From Portunus trituberculatus (taxonomy: Eukaryota; Arthropoda; Malacostraca; Decapoda; Portunidae): a stretch of 64,000 nt of DNA. Within the stretch, counting starts at the first letter, position 1. Every line of letters starts with the position of its first letter. The notes below the pieces were generated by a model. It worked only from the letters and a program-made list of their open reading frames with translations. It was not told the DNA's origin and did not search any database. The stretch lies in NCBI RefSeq assembly GCF_017591435.1, contig NC_059278.1, forward strand, positions 5,643,076 to 5,707,075, written 5' to 3'. A program made the position numbers and the translations under genes. Positions 47,480 to 60,075 of the stretch are shown here, in pieces.

Positions 47480-49749
47480 AGTCAATGCAGATTCAAAGGA
47501 GCACCGGAAGACACCTGCTGAATCTTTTCGCCTCCTTCTGCTGACATGAAGGAATGTGTGTGAGCAAATGTTCGCAATATGTAGTTTTATTGAAGTTTTA
47601 ATAGTATCTGATAATTGTTTCCGTGGACATGTATCCCTTGAGCTAAAATTCTAAACGTATAATCCTTTTTAAATTGTCGCGTAATCACCGTCGACATTGT
47701 ACTGATAATCCAAAGGAATCTTATCAGGTATTAGTCAGAGTGACTGCATCGGCTCTGGCTTATGCGAAATAGTGATGAAACTCTTTCTTGGGGAGCGTTT
47801 CGTGGAAATTATTTTATATTAACGCACTATCTTGAAGTTAGTAAAGTCACAAAGTAACGTGGATGCAATGGTGACCTGGTGTGGTGCACATGGCACTGCA
47901 CCATCATCTGCACCTCTGAACACTACCTCGTCTGTAGGTAAAGCACTGGTGCCATCAGGGTCTTGGTGAATTAGGCCAATCGACCGCATCAGCTCCGTGG
48001 AAATTACAAATAAAGTAAACTATAGAAGATGCAAATAAAAGAAGAATGAGCAACTGCACACTGTCACTTTCCCGTCAGGGTAATAGCAGGCAGTCCACAC
48101 GGCGCGGGCATAAAGCCGCCATTATTATGCCTCGTAGATTTGATAAAGAGCAACATTAACACATATGAAGTGAGACATAGTAGACCGTCAAATTGTTATT
48201 AACTTCTGATATAACGCCCAATTAACTACACACATTTGGCTTCATAACATGCTGGTCTGTTCTTTATAGCGTCGAACTCCCGAGGTAATGGCGCTCCAAT
48301 CAGCTGTAGGTGTGTGAGTGGAGTGTGCGTGATGGTGTGGGCGATGGTGTGCTGGATTACTGCATCTCATTGTGGGATACGTTATGCATGCCCTGCGTGG
48401 CCTCATTTACATTAACTAGCCTTTCATTTAGTCGTGTATACTCATAGACAATATTTTTAGTATCGTTCGCCTGATTTGTTCACGTATGAAAGATGTGTTG
48501 TTGCTGTTGTTATTGTTACTATTGTGGTGGTGGTGGTGGTGGTGGTGGTGGTTCTTCTTTTGTCCTTGTCGGCTTTGTTATTGTTGTTGTTACTCGTAAA
48601 CTGAAATTCTTTGGCTTGTCTATATTTTTTCCGCTGTCCTATAACTTGAGGCACTTCGAAAGACTTGGCACTAAACTTGTAATCCGATTGAAACCCTATT
48701 TTATTTATATTTCCTGTCATTTTGGGCAATTTCCCCTTAGCACCCATACACAGGTATCCACCCTCTTACACACCCAAGTAATTATAAAATGAAATAAATG
48801 AATAAGATAATGCAGGATATAGTGTAGGTGTTTGGAAGTCTGCCACAGCTGCACCAAGACTTACACATGCGATTCACCTGGAAGTGGTCTGTGGGCGTTA
48901 CACTTCATAGTATTAAGCCCTTACGTGGAGGGCACCGGAGGAATCAATACAGAAATCTCCCTTACCTTCACATCAAAGTAATTCATATATAGTACGTTAA
49001 TACCTCACCTCGCTACCCTTATCCTTTGCTGTCTTCGCCTCTTGCTGCTCCTTCAAAGACCTGAGACCTTAAGCTGGAGGTGAATAGCAGGGAACATCTC
49101 ATCCGCTTAGTTGCTGTCTTCGTTTTTCCCTCCTCCAGAAGTCATCAGATTTCTCGCACGTTAAAGAAGACATGTGCTACCAGTCCTAGTAAACGTGTGC
49201 ATTTGGTGCGTGTACACTCTTCATGATAAATGTTAACATGATACAGACTTCATTTCTTTATTCTTGTTACATTATTCTTTCTCACGTGTTTTATTTCTTG
49301 ATTCTCGTGTCACAACAAGAGGATCTGTAAAAAGGTGATATGATCATATGATGAAAAATAAATAAATAAAGAACTCCTCTATTACTTTGGATATTTTGCG
49401 CTGAAGACTAGCAAATATGAGGAGACTCGAAGTGAAGTAGAAGTACTGTATTTCTTTGTGTTAGGACTGTACATCTTCCTTAAAGAGAATGAGGAAGACT
49501 GGTATTTGAGAAGTAAGGTAATGTAATACTGCCTCACCCTTAGTTTCCCTCTCACCTTTCCCGCTGAGAGTGCCCCGTGACCTCTATTGGAAAAAAAAAA
49601 TAAGGTTATGAAGATGATTAACGTCCTCCGTATCACCTTGTAAGCATCTGTCTCCACCTGTGTCTGTGTGCTCACCTGTACATGTATCACCTGTGTAGTC
49701 TTGCTTACTTTGCTGATAATGAAAGGCTTGGAGGTGCTGCGTCTAGTGA

Positions 49750-49843
<94 letters not shown>

Positions 49844-50161
49844 AATGTTTTTAAGATTTTTATGTTAAATAGATAGTTTAAGGTTTTATACAATTTATAT
49901 TTCAGATAGAATTTACATACTACCCGTTTTAATGTGTTATTGTTGCTTTGGCAGATATTTAGTTTTGTTTTAGAAATTTTGGGTTCGTCTTTGTGTTTAT
50001 AGAGCAGTTTTTAAAATTATGTTAACATGCTGGAGTTTTAAGTTTCATTGAACTTGCATACTTGATGGATTTCCAAACTACAAAGTAAATTCTAATTGGA
50101 CCATATATTTTCCTGTTTTTACCTATATCTGTGTTGTCGTGGTCAATAAAATGATTGAATT

Positions 50162-50251
<90 letters not shown>

Positions 50252-50444
50252 TGCGTGCGCGCGCGGGCGCCAGATAGGTGAATGTGAAAAAGTAAGTGCT
50301 GTAAGCCTTTAAGTTTAATTAAATACCGCTGAGGCTCATTAAGTTGTTGGAACACTAATTAATCTACGCTTAACTTACCTGAGAGATGCTTAATTACCTA
50401 CCTGTCTCCAGCACTGCCTCACGTCACTTACCTGGCCGTGGGAA

Positions 50445-50503
<59 letters not shown>

Positions 50504-50574
50504 AACAAGAGGGAGATCAAAGCAAACAAACAGTCTCTTTCATTTGTTTTATTGGTGACCGTCTCCTCTCGGCT

Positions 50575-50659
<85 letters not shown>

Positions 50660-50850
50660 GCCCATTCTTCTGTCTTAATACTCTCCTCCTCCTCCTCCTC
50701 CTCCTCCTTCTCCTTCTCTTCTTCCTTCTCCTTCCTCTGCTTTCCCCCTCTCTCTCCCTCCATTTTTTGCGATACACGATAGCAAACACGCACTTCTGGT
50801 CTGTCTTTCTGTCTTTGTGTTTGTTTCATTGCTTTTAGTTGTGTTTGTAT

Positions 50851-50915
<65 letters not shown>

Positions 50916-50967
50916 TGTGTTTGTGTGTGTTTGTTTGTTTGTCTTTTTTTTGTCTTTTTTTTGTCTA

Positions 50968-51048
<81 letters not shown>

Positions 51049-51306
51049 CGTAAAAAAGGGAAGAGCTCCTTGCTAATGGTCACACTACAGCAAGAGGCAG
51101 TACAGCGCAGAGCCACAGTTCACCGCAGCTGGGAGCGAGGGAAAGGGGACCAGCCAAAGATGTAGACAGTTATGAAAAGCAGTAATGTAGTGAAAGCATG
51201 TGGTAAATTATCGTTTTTATTTTGAATGCGACAACGAAGAGTTAAGTGAATAGTTTAAGTAAATAAGGCAGGATATTTGTATGGAGTAATAATAATGATG
51301 GTAGTA

Positions 51307-51361
<55 letters not shown>

Positions 51362-52093
51362 GAGGTAATAATTATGGTACTCAAAGTTGGATGTATGTAT
51401 GAAGTATGATCACCATTAAATGAACGAACATCTACACCTCCGAATTATTGTTATATACACGACGAGGGAGATCGGAACAAACAAATGACGATCGTGAACA
51501 GAGTAAAGAGTTTCCAATGCCAGAAAGGAAAAAAAAAAAAAAATAACGGTATTAGTAGTAGTACGAAATGGCTAGGAGGCTAAAGATAGACAGTGGGAAC
51601 GCTTAGATGGCTGGATAGATAGACTAGACATAGGTAAGCGTATAGGAAACCAGGGACTTGAAGACTTTATTATGGTATCCAGCTAGACATCGTGACAGCA
51701 ACAGCAACAGGAACACCTAAGCTTCTGGAACACGTCACCTAACACCCTCTTAGTATCCCCAGCCTCTTCCTTCACAACTTCACATCCTCCTCTTCTTCTT
51801 ACCCCTACATCTATTCTTTGCCTCTTTCTCCTATTCTTCCCTCTTTATTTTACTTGATTTTCCTTACACTGATTGTTTCTTTTGTTTTTGGTATCTTCTA
51901 TGTACTCATCTCTTCAATTCTATCCTCCTCCTCCTCCTCCTCCTCCTCCTCCTCCTCCTCCTCCTCCTCCTCCTCCTCCTCCTCCTCCTCCTCCTCCTCC
52001 TCCTCTTCTCATCTGACGTTTAAAAATTCTCGTCATGTTTACAGGAGTGTGATATCTCCTATTTCGTCTAATCTTTATTCTCCTCTCTCCCTA

Positions 52094-52189
<96 letters not shown>

Positions 52190-52447
52190 TCTTATCTTTC
52201 CAGTTTCCGTCACTCCTCATCCGTTCTCTCCCTCTCCCTGTTCTCCTTATTCGGCCCTATCCTCTCTCTCTCTCTCTGAATTTTTCCTTTATTTTCTCTC
52301 CCTCTCTCTCCATTTCTCTTCTCCCCCTTTTCAATAATTCCTTCGTTTCTCTCTGTACCCTTTTTTAACCTCCGCCTCCTCCTCCTCCTCCCATGTGGTC
52401 GTGCACCGCAGAATAATCTCCCTTTAGGTGCATTAAGCGATGGCTGT

Positions 52448-52545
<98 letters not shown>

Positions 52546-52589
52546 GGGAGTTACAAAATTTGGGTGCTTCTTTGTCTAAATCTTTGGAA

Positions 52590-52676
<87 letters not shown>

Positions 52677-53970
52677 CAGTGTTTGTGGTATTAGCAGTAT
52701 TAGTATGATTAATAATAATCGTTAAATGCACCCTTTATTGCAAGCGCCCTCAGCCCTTTGTCTTTAAACCTGAAAGTTTCATCTCATATCTCACCCCTCC
52801 TCCATTTCTTCCCAGCTTTTCCTCCTTCCGTCCTTCCTTATTTTCCTCCGTTTATCTTTTTTCCCTTTTACCCTTTTCGTTCCTTCATTCCATCTCGCCT
52901 GACTTTTCTTGCCTTATTTCACATCCCAGTCTGCCCTTCACTATATTCTCCCTCACTTCTCCCCGCCTGGCCAGCACTACATACAGCACTACCGGAGAAA
53001 AGGTTCCAATACAGCAGGCGTTACTAGGAGGCGTAAGAACAGCTGACAGCAAGGTGAAGTAGTACTCTCATAGATAGCTTGTAGACATTACCACGTAGAT
53101 TTATCAATATTTACAATGAAATGACGACATAGGGTTTTGTAAATAACTCTGTCTGGTGGAAAATAAACCTTCCAAGATGTAAACAGTAAAGCGTCTGGAG
53201 TCCAGGTGTTCTGATGTACATACCTATACAAATAAAAAAAAAGAAAAAAATTGGTTAAACACTCTTCGAACAGTAACATGGACACTCAACAACAGCAACA
53301 ACACGGGCCACTCACTACCTGGACCACACCTGTTGTCTAAGGTAATTATTGCCTTAGATATAAACTGCCACTCATGTCACCTGTATATAAAAACAACGAC
53401 GTTTGATTATAGACATCCACTGACGTGACGAGATCTGTCGCCGCACCTCAGCCGCAGTGCTGGGGAGCCAGCCTGGGCTGCCGGTGGGGATGAGCACAGC
53501 AACACAGCGAGCGTCGCGCAGGACACCTCGCGGGACACAGGCAGGAACGGACACGAAGCCCACACCACCAACCTGACCTCATGCCCTGTGCAAACCAGTC
53601 CATCCCTACCAAGCTCCGCGCCCCCTGGGGTGAGAGCAAGGACTGGGCGAAAGGCGGATGGTGCCAGGCAAAGGTCGGGGTGCAGGCGGGGGTCAGGGCG
53701 CCCACTGTCAGCCGTGAGAAAAAAAAAAAAGGGAAACCCTTCCCTCGTAATAGACATGAAGTTCCGTTTTGACGCGGACACTTCTAGGTGAAGGTGAGGG
53801 TGTCACGGTAGGAGCAGTGTGTCTCCGTCATGTCCTGGAAGGGTGACGAGAGACACCCTGGGGTGGGCAGGAGGAGGCTGCCGTCCCGCCGCAACCCCAA
53901 GGCATCTTGAGGCGCTGCTCACCACGAGAAAAGAGCCAGGGAGTTCCAAGACGCCGAGGAGCGGGCGGCG
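47480..53970. other. Long non-genic, microsatellite-rich stretch
   Basis: Main tracts: (GT)n 49752-49841, 50162-50262 (grading into GC), 50448-50501 and 50851-50915; (CT)n 50579-50655, 50972-51045, 52104-52187 and 52449-52544; (AAT)n about 51306-51361; (CCT)n 51924-52005; (TAG)n 52590-52671. GC-rich 53440-53730 is open on the minus strand in more than one frame after a TGACAG acceptor-like site, but no frame looks convincing. Confidence 0.6.
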
Positions 53971-53977
53971 CGGGGCT

Positions 53978-54186
53978 TCAGGAATGGCTGGGGTCTGGAC
54001 TATTGGAGGGTTGGGGGCTGGAGGCGGGGTGAGGGGGGTTGGAAGATGAGTCGGAGAGGCCGGTGGAGGCGAGGTCAGGGCTGGAGTCAGGCTGAGTGGA
54101 TGGAACTTGCGTCGCGGTGATGTTGTTGTGTATTCCCGCCGAGGCCGCCTGTAGCTCCCTCATGATGTCCTCGTTCTCCTTCCTCA
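53978..54186 (-). CDS. Putative last coding exon, unknown protein
   Basis: A TGCCCACAG acceptor (54186) leads into RKENEDIMRELQAASAGIHN (a short coiled-coil-like start), then a Ser/Pro/Asp-rich tail ending PDPSHS and a stop. The composition is convincing for a coding 3' exon, but its upstream partner was not identified. The 56-kb Ser-rich frame is on the same strand. Confidence 0.45.
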
Positions 54187-54225
54187 CTGTGGGCAGAGAG
54201 ACACGCTGTCAGTAGTGGACCTAGG

Positions 54226-54226
<1 letters not shown>

Positions 54227-54302
<76 letters not shown>

Positions 54303-54577
54303 GCACACCTACACCCATGACACGTATAAAATAACAATGATGGCGACTACTACTGCTACTTATTAAGATAATTATTGTTGTTGTTTTTATTTTTTTATTT
54401 TTTATGCAGGAGGGGCAACTGGCCAAGGGCAAAACATTATGTAAAAAAAGGCCCCCTGGTTTGCCAGTTCCCTTAAAAGTCACGGGAGTTATCCAAAATT
54501 CAGGGACAAATGTTTTGAGACCTCTCTCTTAAAAGAAGTCAAGTTGTAGGAAGATGAAAATATTATTATTGCTACTA

Positions 54578-54649
<72 letters not shown>

Positions 54650-54650
54650 T
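54227..54650. repeat. (GT)n and (ATT)n microsatellites
   Basis: (GT)n at 54227-54299 and (ATT)n at about 54578-54650 flank the truncated LINE end. Confidence 0.93.
54385..54548 (-). mobile_element. 5'-truncated 3' end of the same LINE family
   Basis: Read on the minus strand, this piece follows the 3' end of the 12.2-15.4 kb LINE almost word for word: CTACAACTTG, CTTCTTTTAAGAG, a GGCCTTTTT block and TTGCCCTTGGCC, then an A/T-rich tail. This is the usual 5'-truncation product of target-primed reverse transcription. No coding capacity remains. Confidence 0.8.
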
Positions 54651-54822
54651 ACAAGTACTGGTGCTGCTGTTATTGCTGCTGCTGCTACTGCTACTGCTAC
54701 TACAAACATTTATTAAGGTTATTTTTACTGCTGCTAATACTACATTACTAATTTAACCGTTATTTTTATTATCAGTATCATTATCAGCATCATGCACACG
54801 AAGATCTTGACAGACTAACAAC

Positions 54823-55014
54823 CTAGTGAAGTGTTGTCCTTATAAGCCACGTATGCACTGAACAAAACAAAAGAAACCGGGAATGCAGTTTATTTTGATG
54901 GGAGTCAGTGTTGGGCTGTGTCACGTCACTTGGCACCAGCAAGAGGAGCAGTGCCAGCGGTGCCAAAAGGTAACGCCGTGCCAACCAGAATGATGAGCAC
55001 CACAGATCCACCAC
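54823..55014 (-). CDS. Possible exon with hydrophobic segment
   Basis: The minus-strand open stretch reads VDLWCSSFWLARR, then YLLAPLALLLLLVPSDV, and ends soon after an AATAAA. It could be a later exon of the 56-kb membrane-protein locus. Splice sites are not clear. Confidence 0.25.
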   Translation of the reverse strand: MVDLWCSSFWLARRYLLAPLALLLLLVPSDVTQPNTDSHQNKLHSRFLLFCSVHTWLIRTTLH

Positions 55015-55685
55015 CCGATATATTTACTTCATGCCCGCCCATGGCTCACCTCATAACTTATGCCCTGGCTCGTAACTCCGTCGGCACCATCACTTCCGCC
55101 TCGTGTGGAGAGGGACACGCAGGCGTTTTTTTTTTCGCACTTTATTGTTTTTTGTACGTGGTGATGTTATTGGCTTTAGTAGGAACCTTTGTGTGTGTGT
55201 GTGTGTGTCCTGTTTCCTATTGAGTCACACATCGTATACTGGACTCTGTGAACCCCGCGTCCCTGCGTCCTTGACTTTCACTTCCCCTACGAACCTTACA
55301 ACTCGGCAAGGAAAAGCTGACTAGAAGTGACTCAGTAACTCCGTTTAATTCCAGCACTCGCTTCGTTCATTGGACGTCCCGTCGCTCTCACACCATTCAC
55401 AGCCTCCCTCTATTCGTGTCCTCCCCAGACTATCTGAGGGCAGGAAAACACTCGACACAGGCTGCACTGAAAAGCTGCTCTCAGCATAAAAGTCATTAAT
55501 CGTACGTGGCTCGACCCTTGATGACTCGTCGATGTATTCAGACGTTCAGGGGAGGGGAAAAGAGCAAGCAGTACTTATCAGCCTGCGCCTTGTGACTCGC
55601 TTTGTTTCATTGTTCACGGCGCTCTCTGAATGAGCTTGCCGCCTGCGCCGACGAGGCACGTCACGGTGCGGGTCCTGATCCTCAG

Positions 55686-56273
55686 TTACGGGATGTCTAT
55701 GAGGAGCGAGCGGGGCGTCCACTCCAAGGATATAGTGTCAAGTATCGGGTACAGCAGCCAGGGCACCACAGTCTTGAAGGTGACATGGGCGGTCACCAGC
55801 AGCAGGGCAGCAAGGCGAAGATTACGGTGAAGGGATGACGGGTAGAGGAAGGCGCGGGTGAAGGCCTCTTGTTGCACGCCCGGGGCATCGATGGCATCAG
55901 ATTCGACGAATGGGCGTGGGGAGTGGCTCCGCCGGGATGATTGTGACCTCAGCGGAGTACCGAGTTTGCTGCTGCCGCTGGACCAGGCCAAAGAGTCCGT
56001 GGATGGCCAGGACATGGACACACTCAGGTGTCGGCTTCGTAGGTAGCCTGTCGGGGTGGTGTGACGGGAGGAAGGTGTCCATCTGCGGACATATCGCTGT
56101 GTGCATGTGGGCGAGGAGCTGCTGCTGCGGTGCGGCACACGACCCAGACCCAGACCCACGCTGTCCAGAGACGAGAAGGAGGAGTAGGTGGAGCCACTAC
56201 CCGCCCGCAAGGGACTGTTACGCGAGTAATCCTCGTGGTAGGAAGAGGACAGTGACGGGGGCGCAGTGCTGGC
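55686..56273 (-). CDS. Putative Ser-rich single-pass membrane protein
   Basis: The minus-strand frame from ATG at about 56273 (MASTAPPSLSSSYHEDYS) runs about 195 codons to a stop near 55686, or to a GTAACT donor just before it. The first 150 residues are Ser/Arg/Pro-rich with many potential phosphorylation sites. A hydrophobic helix follows (LRLAALLLVTAHVTF, TVVPWLLYPI), ending near SLEWTPRSLLIDIP. No family was recognised. Nuclear-envelope or ER tail-type proteins have this build, but that is a guess. Confidence 0.5.
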   Translation of the reverse strand, partial: ASTAPPSLSSSYHEDYSRNSPLRAGSGSTYSSFSSLDSVGLGLGRVPHRSSSSSPTCTQRYVRRWTPSSRHTTPTGYLRSRHLSVSMSWPSTDSLAWSSGSSKLGTPLRSQSSRRSHSPRPFVESDAIDAPGVQQEAFTRAFLYPSSLHRNLRLAALLLVTAHVTFKTVVPWLLYPILDTISLEWTPRSLLIDIP

Positions 56274-56535
56274 CATGGTGGCGATCGGGGAGAAGTGGGT
56301 GAAGGACTGTAATTTACGGAACGTCACGAGGCAAGCTGGTTGATCACCACAACACAACACCCGTCACGGATCACAGCACAAGCACCACAAGCTTTCTGCG
56401 GGCGGCTTCTGCATCACTACAGTGTGTGTACAGGTTCACGCCAGGCACTGACGCCACTCAGGGGTGCTAAGCAGAGCAGGGAGGGTGTGCTGGTGACTCT
56501 GCCGGAGATATTCCCAGCCCTTGGCGGCCGGATGT

Positions 56536-56585
<50 letters not shown>

Positions 56586-57107
56586 TGTGTGTGTACGGGC
56601 AAGCAACTCAGCTGTGAGTGTCAGTGGATGTGGGAGCGTGACGGAGCTTGTGTCTGCAGGAGTATTTCTAACCACTGTGAGCTGCGGCGAGCAACAGTAG
56701 CAGCAGCAGCAGCAGTGTACGCGACTCTCCCTTACCGCAACACGGACGCTGTACCATCCCGCCACACCTTAGCACTTTCGCAACAACACCAGCTGACGTG
56801 CCGTTTAAAACACCACCCTTGCGCAACGGAGCCACGGTCTCGAACTGCTGCGCGCGGAAACAGGCCCAGAATAGTTATGAGTCTCTTGCAACTACGTGTG
56901 ACACTGTGACAAGAGAGGCGAAGGGACATGATGGTTGCCAGCTTAACCCTCTCTACACACACCCACCCACACTCACTACAGATCCCTCCTCTCTCTCCTC
57001 TCTCCCCTTCCCTCCTTTTCCTAACTTCTATCCTTTGTCTCCTTTCTTCCTTACCTAAATCCTTTCCTCTCTTTTCCTTACCACAGGTCACTGCAAATAT
57101 CACTACT

Positions 57108-57298
57108 AACCACCACCACCACCACCACCACCACCACCACCACCACTATCACTATCACCACCACCACCGCCGCCAACACCGCCACCGCCACCATCATCAT
57201 CATCATAATTCTCACTCATCACACTCAAGAAGTCGTTGTCTTGAATTGTGATGACTTAATACAAACTTTCTTCTCTCTCACTAGGTCGATTTCTCTTG

Positions 57299-57366
<68 letters not shown>

Positions 57367-57386
57367 GTTGTTGTTGTTGTTGTTGA
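57108..57386. repeat. (CAC)n, (GT)n and (GTT)n cluster
   Basis: (CAC)n with CGC variants at 57108-57195, (GT)n at 57302-57365 and (GTT)n at 57366-57386. Confidence 0.93.
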
Positions 57387-57466
57387 AGTGAAGGATAGAA
57401 ATGATTCTTTTAATATTATTTTTTTTTTATCCTTGACAGTTCGTTATGTGGTTTGGAGATTGTGAA

Positions 57467-57774
57467 TCTTCTTCTTCTTCTTCTTCTTCTTCTTCTTCTT
57501 CTTCTTCTTCTTCTTCTTCTTTCTTCTTCTTCTTCTTCTTCTTCTTCTTCTTCTTCTTCTTCTTCTTCTTCTTCTTCTTCTTCTTCTTCTTCTTCTTCTT
57601 CTTCTTCTTCTTCTTCTTCTTCTTCTTCTTCTTCTTCTTCTTCTTCTTCTTCTTCTTCTTCTTCTTCTTCTTCTTCTTCTTCTTCTTCTTCTTCTTCTTC
57701 TTCTTCTTCTTCTTCTTCTTGTTCTTGTTCTTGTTCTTGTTCTTGTTCTTCTTCTTCTTCTTCTTCTTCTTCTT
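57467..57774. repeat. Long (TTC/GAA)n tract, about 300 bp
   Basis: Nearly pure TTC triplets for about 250 bp, then TTCTTG variants (57719-57748) and more TTC. It is the longest trinucleotide tract in the window. All long frames over it are artefacts. Confidence 0.97.
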
Positions 57775-57892
57775 ATTATTATTGCTATTTTCTTTTTTCC
57801 TTTTTCCTCCTCCTCCTCTTCTGGTCTTGTTATTATTGTTATTTTATTCCTCTTTCTCCTTCTCCCTTTGAAGAACGCATACAAAATTAATA

Positions 57893-58085
57893 TGTTCTCC
57901 CTATCAAAGCATAGATCAAAAGGGGATCCGATAGTGCTTTACAAAATTGTTAAGAGTTTCACTAATGAGTCCTGATCTCTACTTAACATTCAACCAAACA
58001 AATGTTACAAGAAAAAGTTGATTCATATAGGTAAGCGATTTCAAACAAATGAAACGAAGCATTTTTCTTAGCGTTTAGGAAATGT
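57893..58085 (+). mobile_element. CR1-like LINE C-terminal fragment
   Basis: Plus-strand translation gives KGDPIVLYKIVKSFTNES, then KKKLIHIGKRFQTNETKHFF, matching the C-terminal RGDLI-LYKI and KRFRTN-RKNFF pattern of CR1-type proteins. One stop lies between. A SINE starts just after it. Confidence 0.6.
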
Positions 58086-58100
58086 TCGTAGTTGTCTTCC

Positions 58101-58320
58101 GCCGTGATACAGTGGAACCATGTGCTCTTTGGGGTCCGAGGGATCTCCAAGCACACGGGTTGGAATCCTGTCCACGGTGCGAGTGTAGGTTGGGCTTCCT
58201 CACTCGGGGCAATGGTTTCCTAGCGGGTGGGCTTTGAGATAGGAGGTACCACAAAAAGTACCCCCTTCAGCCCATAAAGTCCAGTGAAATGCCCACATGG
58301 TATAAAAATAAAGAAACTCA
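58101..58320 (+). mobile_element. Second SINE type with tRNA-like head
   Basis: The stretch starting CCGTGATACAGTGGAACC resembles an RNA polymerase III box A. GGGTTGGAATCC about 60 nt later resembles box B. The long arm (GGTCCGAGGGATC) recalls a tRNA with a large variable loop. A 130-bp body and an A-rich end (ATAAAAATAAAG) follow. The tRNA of origin cannot be assigned. Confidence 0.6.
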
Positions 58321-58619
58321 AATACTGAAAATCTTTAAAAACTGTCGTGACATGTATCTAGAAACTAATCCCAGGTTGTCTTTGTTCCAGTGAGAATAAC
58401 GAACGCTTTCTCTTGATAATATGTGTCATCTGATTGGGGGATATGTCATTTAGGAAGAAAAAACAACTTTTACAACAAAGAAAATTGATCGGATTAAAGA
58501 ATTTCTTAGTGATGGCAAGCTTCCTCGGTGACTAACCGCTGATCACGTCACAATAATGGTAAAAGAAATAGTCCTTGCAGACCACCTGACCCATTACTCT
58601 TGTCATCTTGTAGTCCTCC

Positions 58620-59814
58620 TCCTCTTCCTCTCTTCTTCCTGTGGTGATGGCGTAGGGTAGTTTTTCTCAGACATTTCGTAAGGACCTTCAGATATGTTGC
58701 TGTTTATATAACCTTTGTATTCTCCCCTTCCTCCTCGTCCTTCACTACCACCACCACCACTCCTCCTCCTCCTCCTCCTCCTCCTCCTCCTCCTCCTCGT
58801 TTTTTCATCATCTAGGGAAGGTTCTGGACAGGCTGAACTTTTTTCATCATTAGTGAATCGTCTAGGGAGACTTTTCGGGGAGGTCGCTTCCACCCCGTCT
58901 TGGCCGTGCCCTTCCTCCCTTCCTCCCTCCCTTCACCGCCTTGTACTTCTCTCTCATCTTCCCACTAGCTTTCTTCTCCTTATCCTATTCCTTCTCTCTA
59001 TAGCATTTTCTCCCTTTCTCTTTCTTCCATCATTCTTTCGTTTGTTTGTTGTCTCTTACTCTTTACGTTCCTTTCCTTCATTTGTTTTCCTTTCTCGTAT
59101 TTCTGTATATCCATTTCTCCCTTCACTTTCTCTCCCTTCCCTCATTTTATTCTTTCCTTCCTTTATATTCTTCTCCCATATCTTTCCCACCCTTGTCTTT
59201 CCATTCCTTCCTACTTCTTTCCTCTCTTTATCGCTTCACCCTACCTTCCTTCCCTCTCTTCCTCTCCCATCCTTCCTACTGCTCCTTCCTCCCCTCTCAT
59301 CCCTGTCTTCCCTTTCTCCCTGTTCTCTGGGCTGGCTGGAATAAAAAATGGATAATTGGTACAGGGCAGGTAACGATGTAAGGGGATACTCGTGTTGTGT
59401 GCCATTCGTTCACTTATTAAGGGTATGTCACTTGAATCCCTTTGTGCTGGTTGTGACTGGGCTACTGAGCATTTAATTCTTTTCATATATTCCCTTATGC
59501 CTTCATGTTTATATTTCTTAGTCCCCTTAATGAGGTACTTAAATTTCATGAGAATCGGACAAAAGATAACAAAATCCACCTCTTAAGTAAAAATCCGTCA
59601 CATTGCCTTAAGGTTTTGACTCTCACGTGATACATCTGGGACATCTTTACTTCTTCTACAGCTGTTGTTCTTTTTTCTCTCGTTTTTGACAGCTGGCGTC
59701 TGGTCTTTTTAGTTTCCCTCCGTCATGTTCTTTGTTTATGATTACTGTGGTTATAAATTACGTTTTCTTTTTTTTTTTCTTCTGATTGCATATACAGTAA
59801 ATATTACCACTATA

Positions 59815-59859
<45 letters not shown>

Positions 59860-60038
59860 GGTGTTGTTGTTGTTGTTGTTAGTGGTGGTATTGTTATTAT
59901 TGTTTTTGTTGTTGTTGTTGTTGATTTTGTTATTGTTGTTGATCTCCTCCTCCTCCTCCTCCTCCTCCTCTTATAAGTACTACTAATTACTACTACTATA
60001 TTGCTACTTCTACTACTACTATTACTATATTACTATCT

Positions 60039-60075
<37 letters not shown>

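Noticed and set aside
53407..53781. 124-aa minus-strand frame in a GC-rich block
   Set aside because: Two other minus frames and two plus frames are also open here. No family resemblance could be chosen, so it is mentioned only as a possibility.
57444..57890. Long overlapping frames of poly-Phe, poly-Ser and poly-Arg on both strands
   Set aside because: They are translations of the TTC/GAA microsatellite and its flanks; every frame is open because of the repeat.
58715..59344. 209-aa plus-strand frame rich in Ser, Phe, Leu and Pro
   Set aside because: It follows from the C/T-only composition of the strand. There is no domain, no splice context, and a neighbouring frame is equally open.
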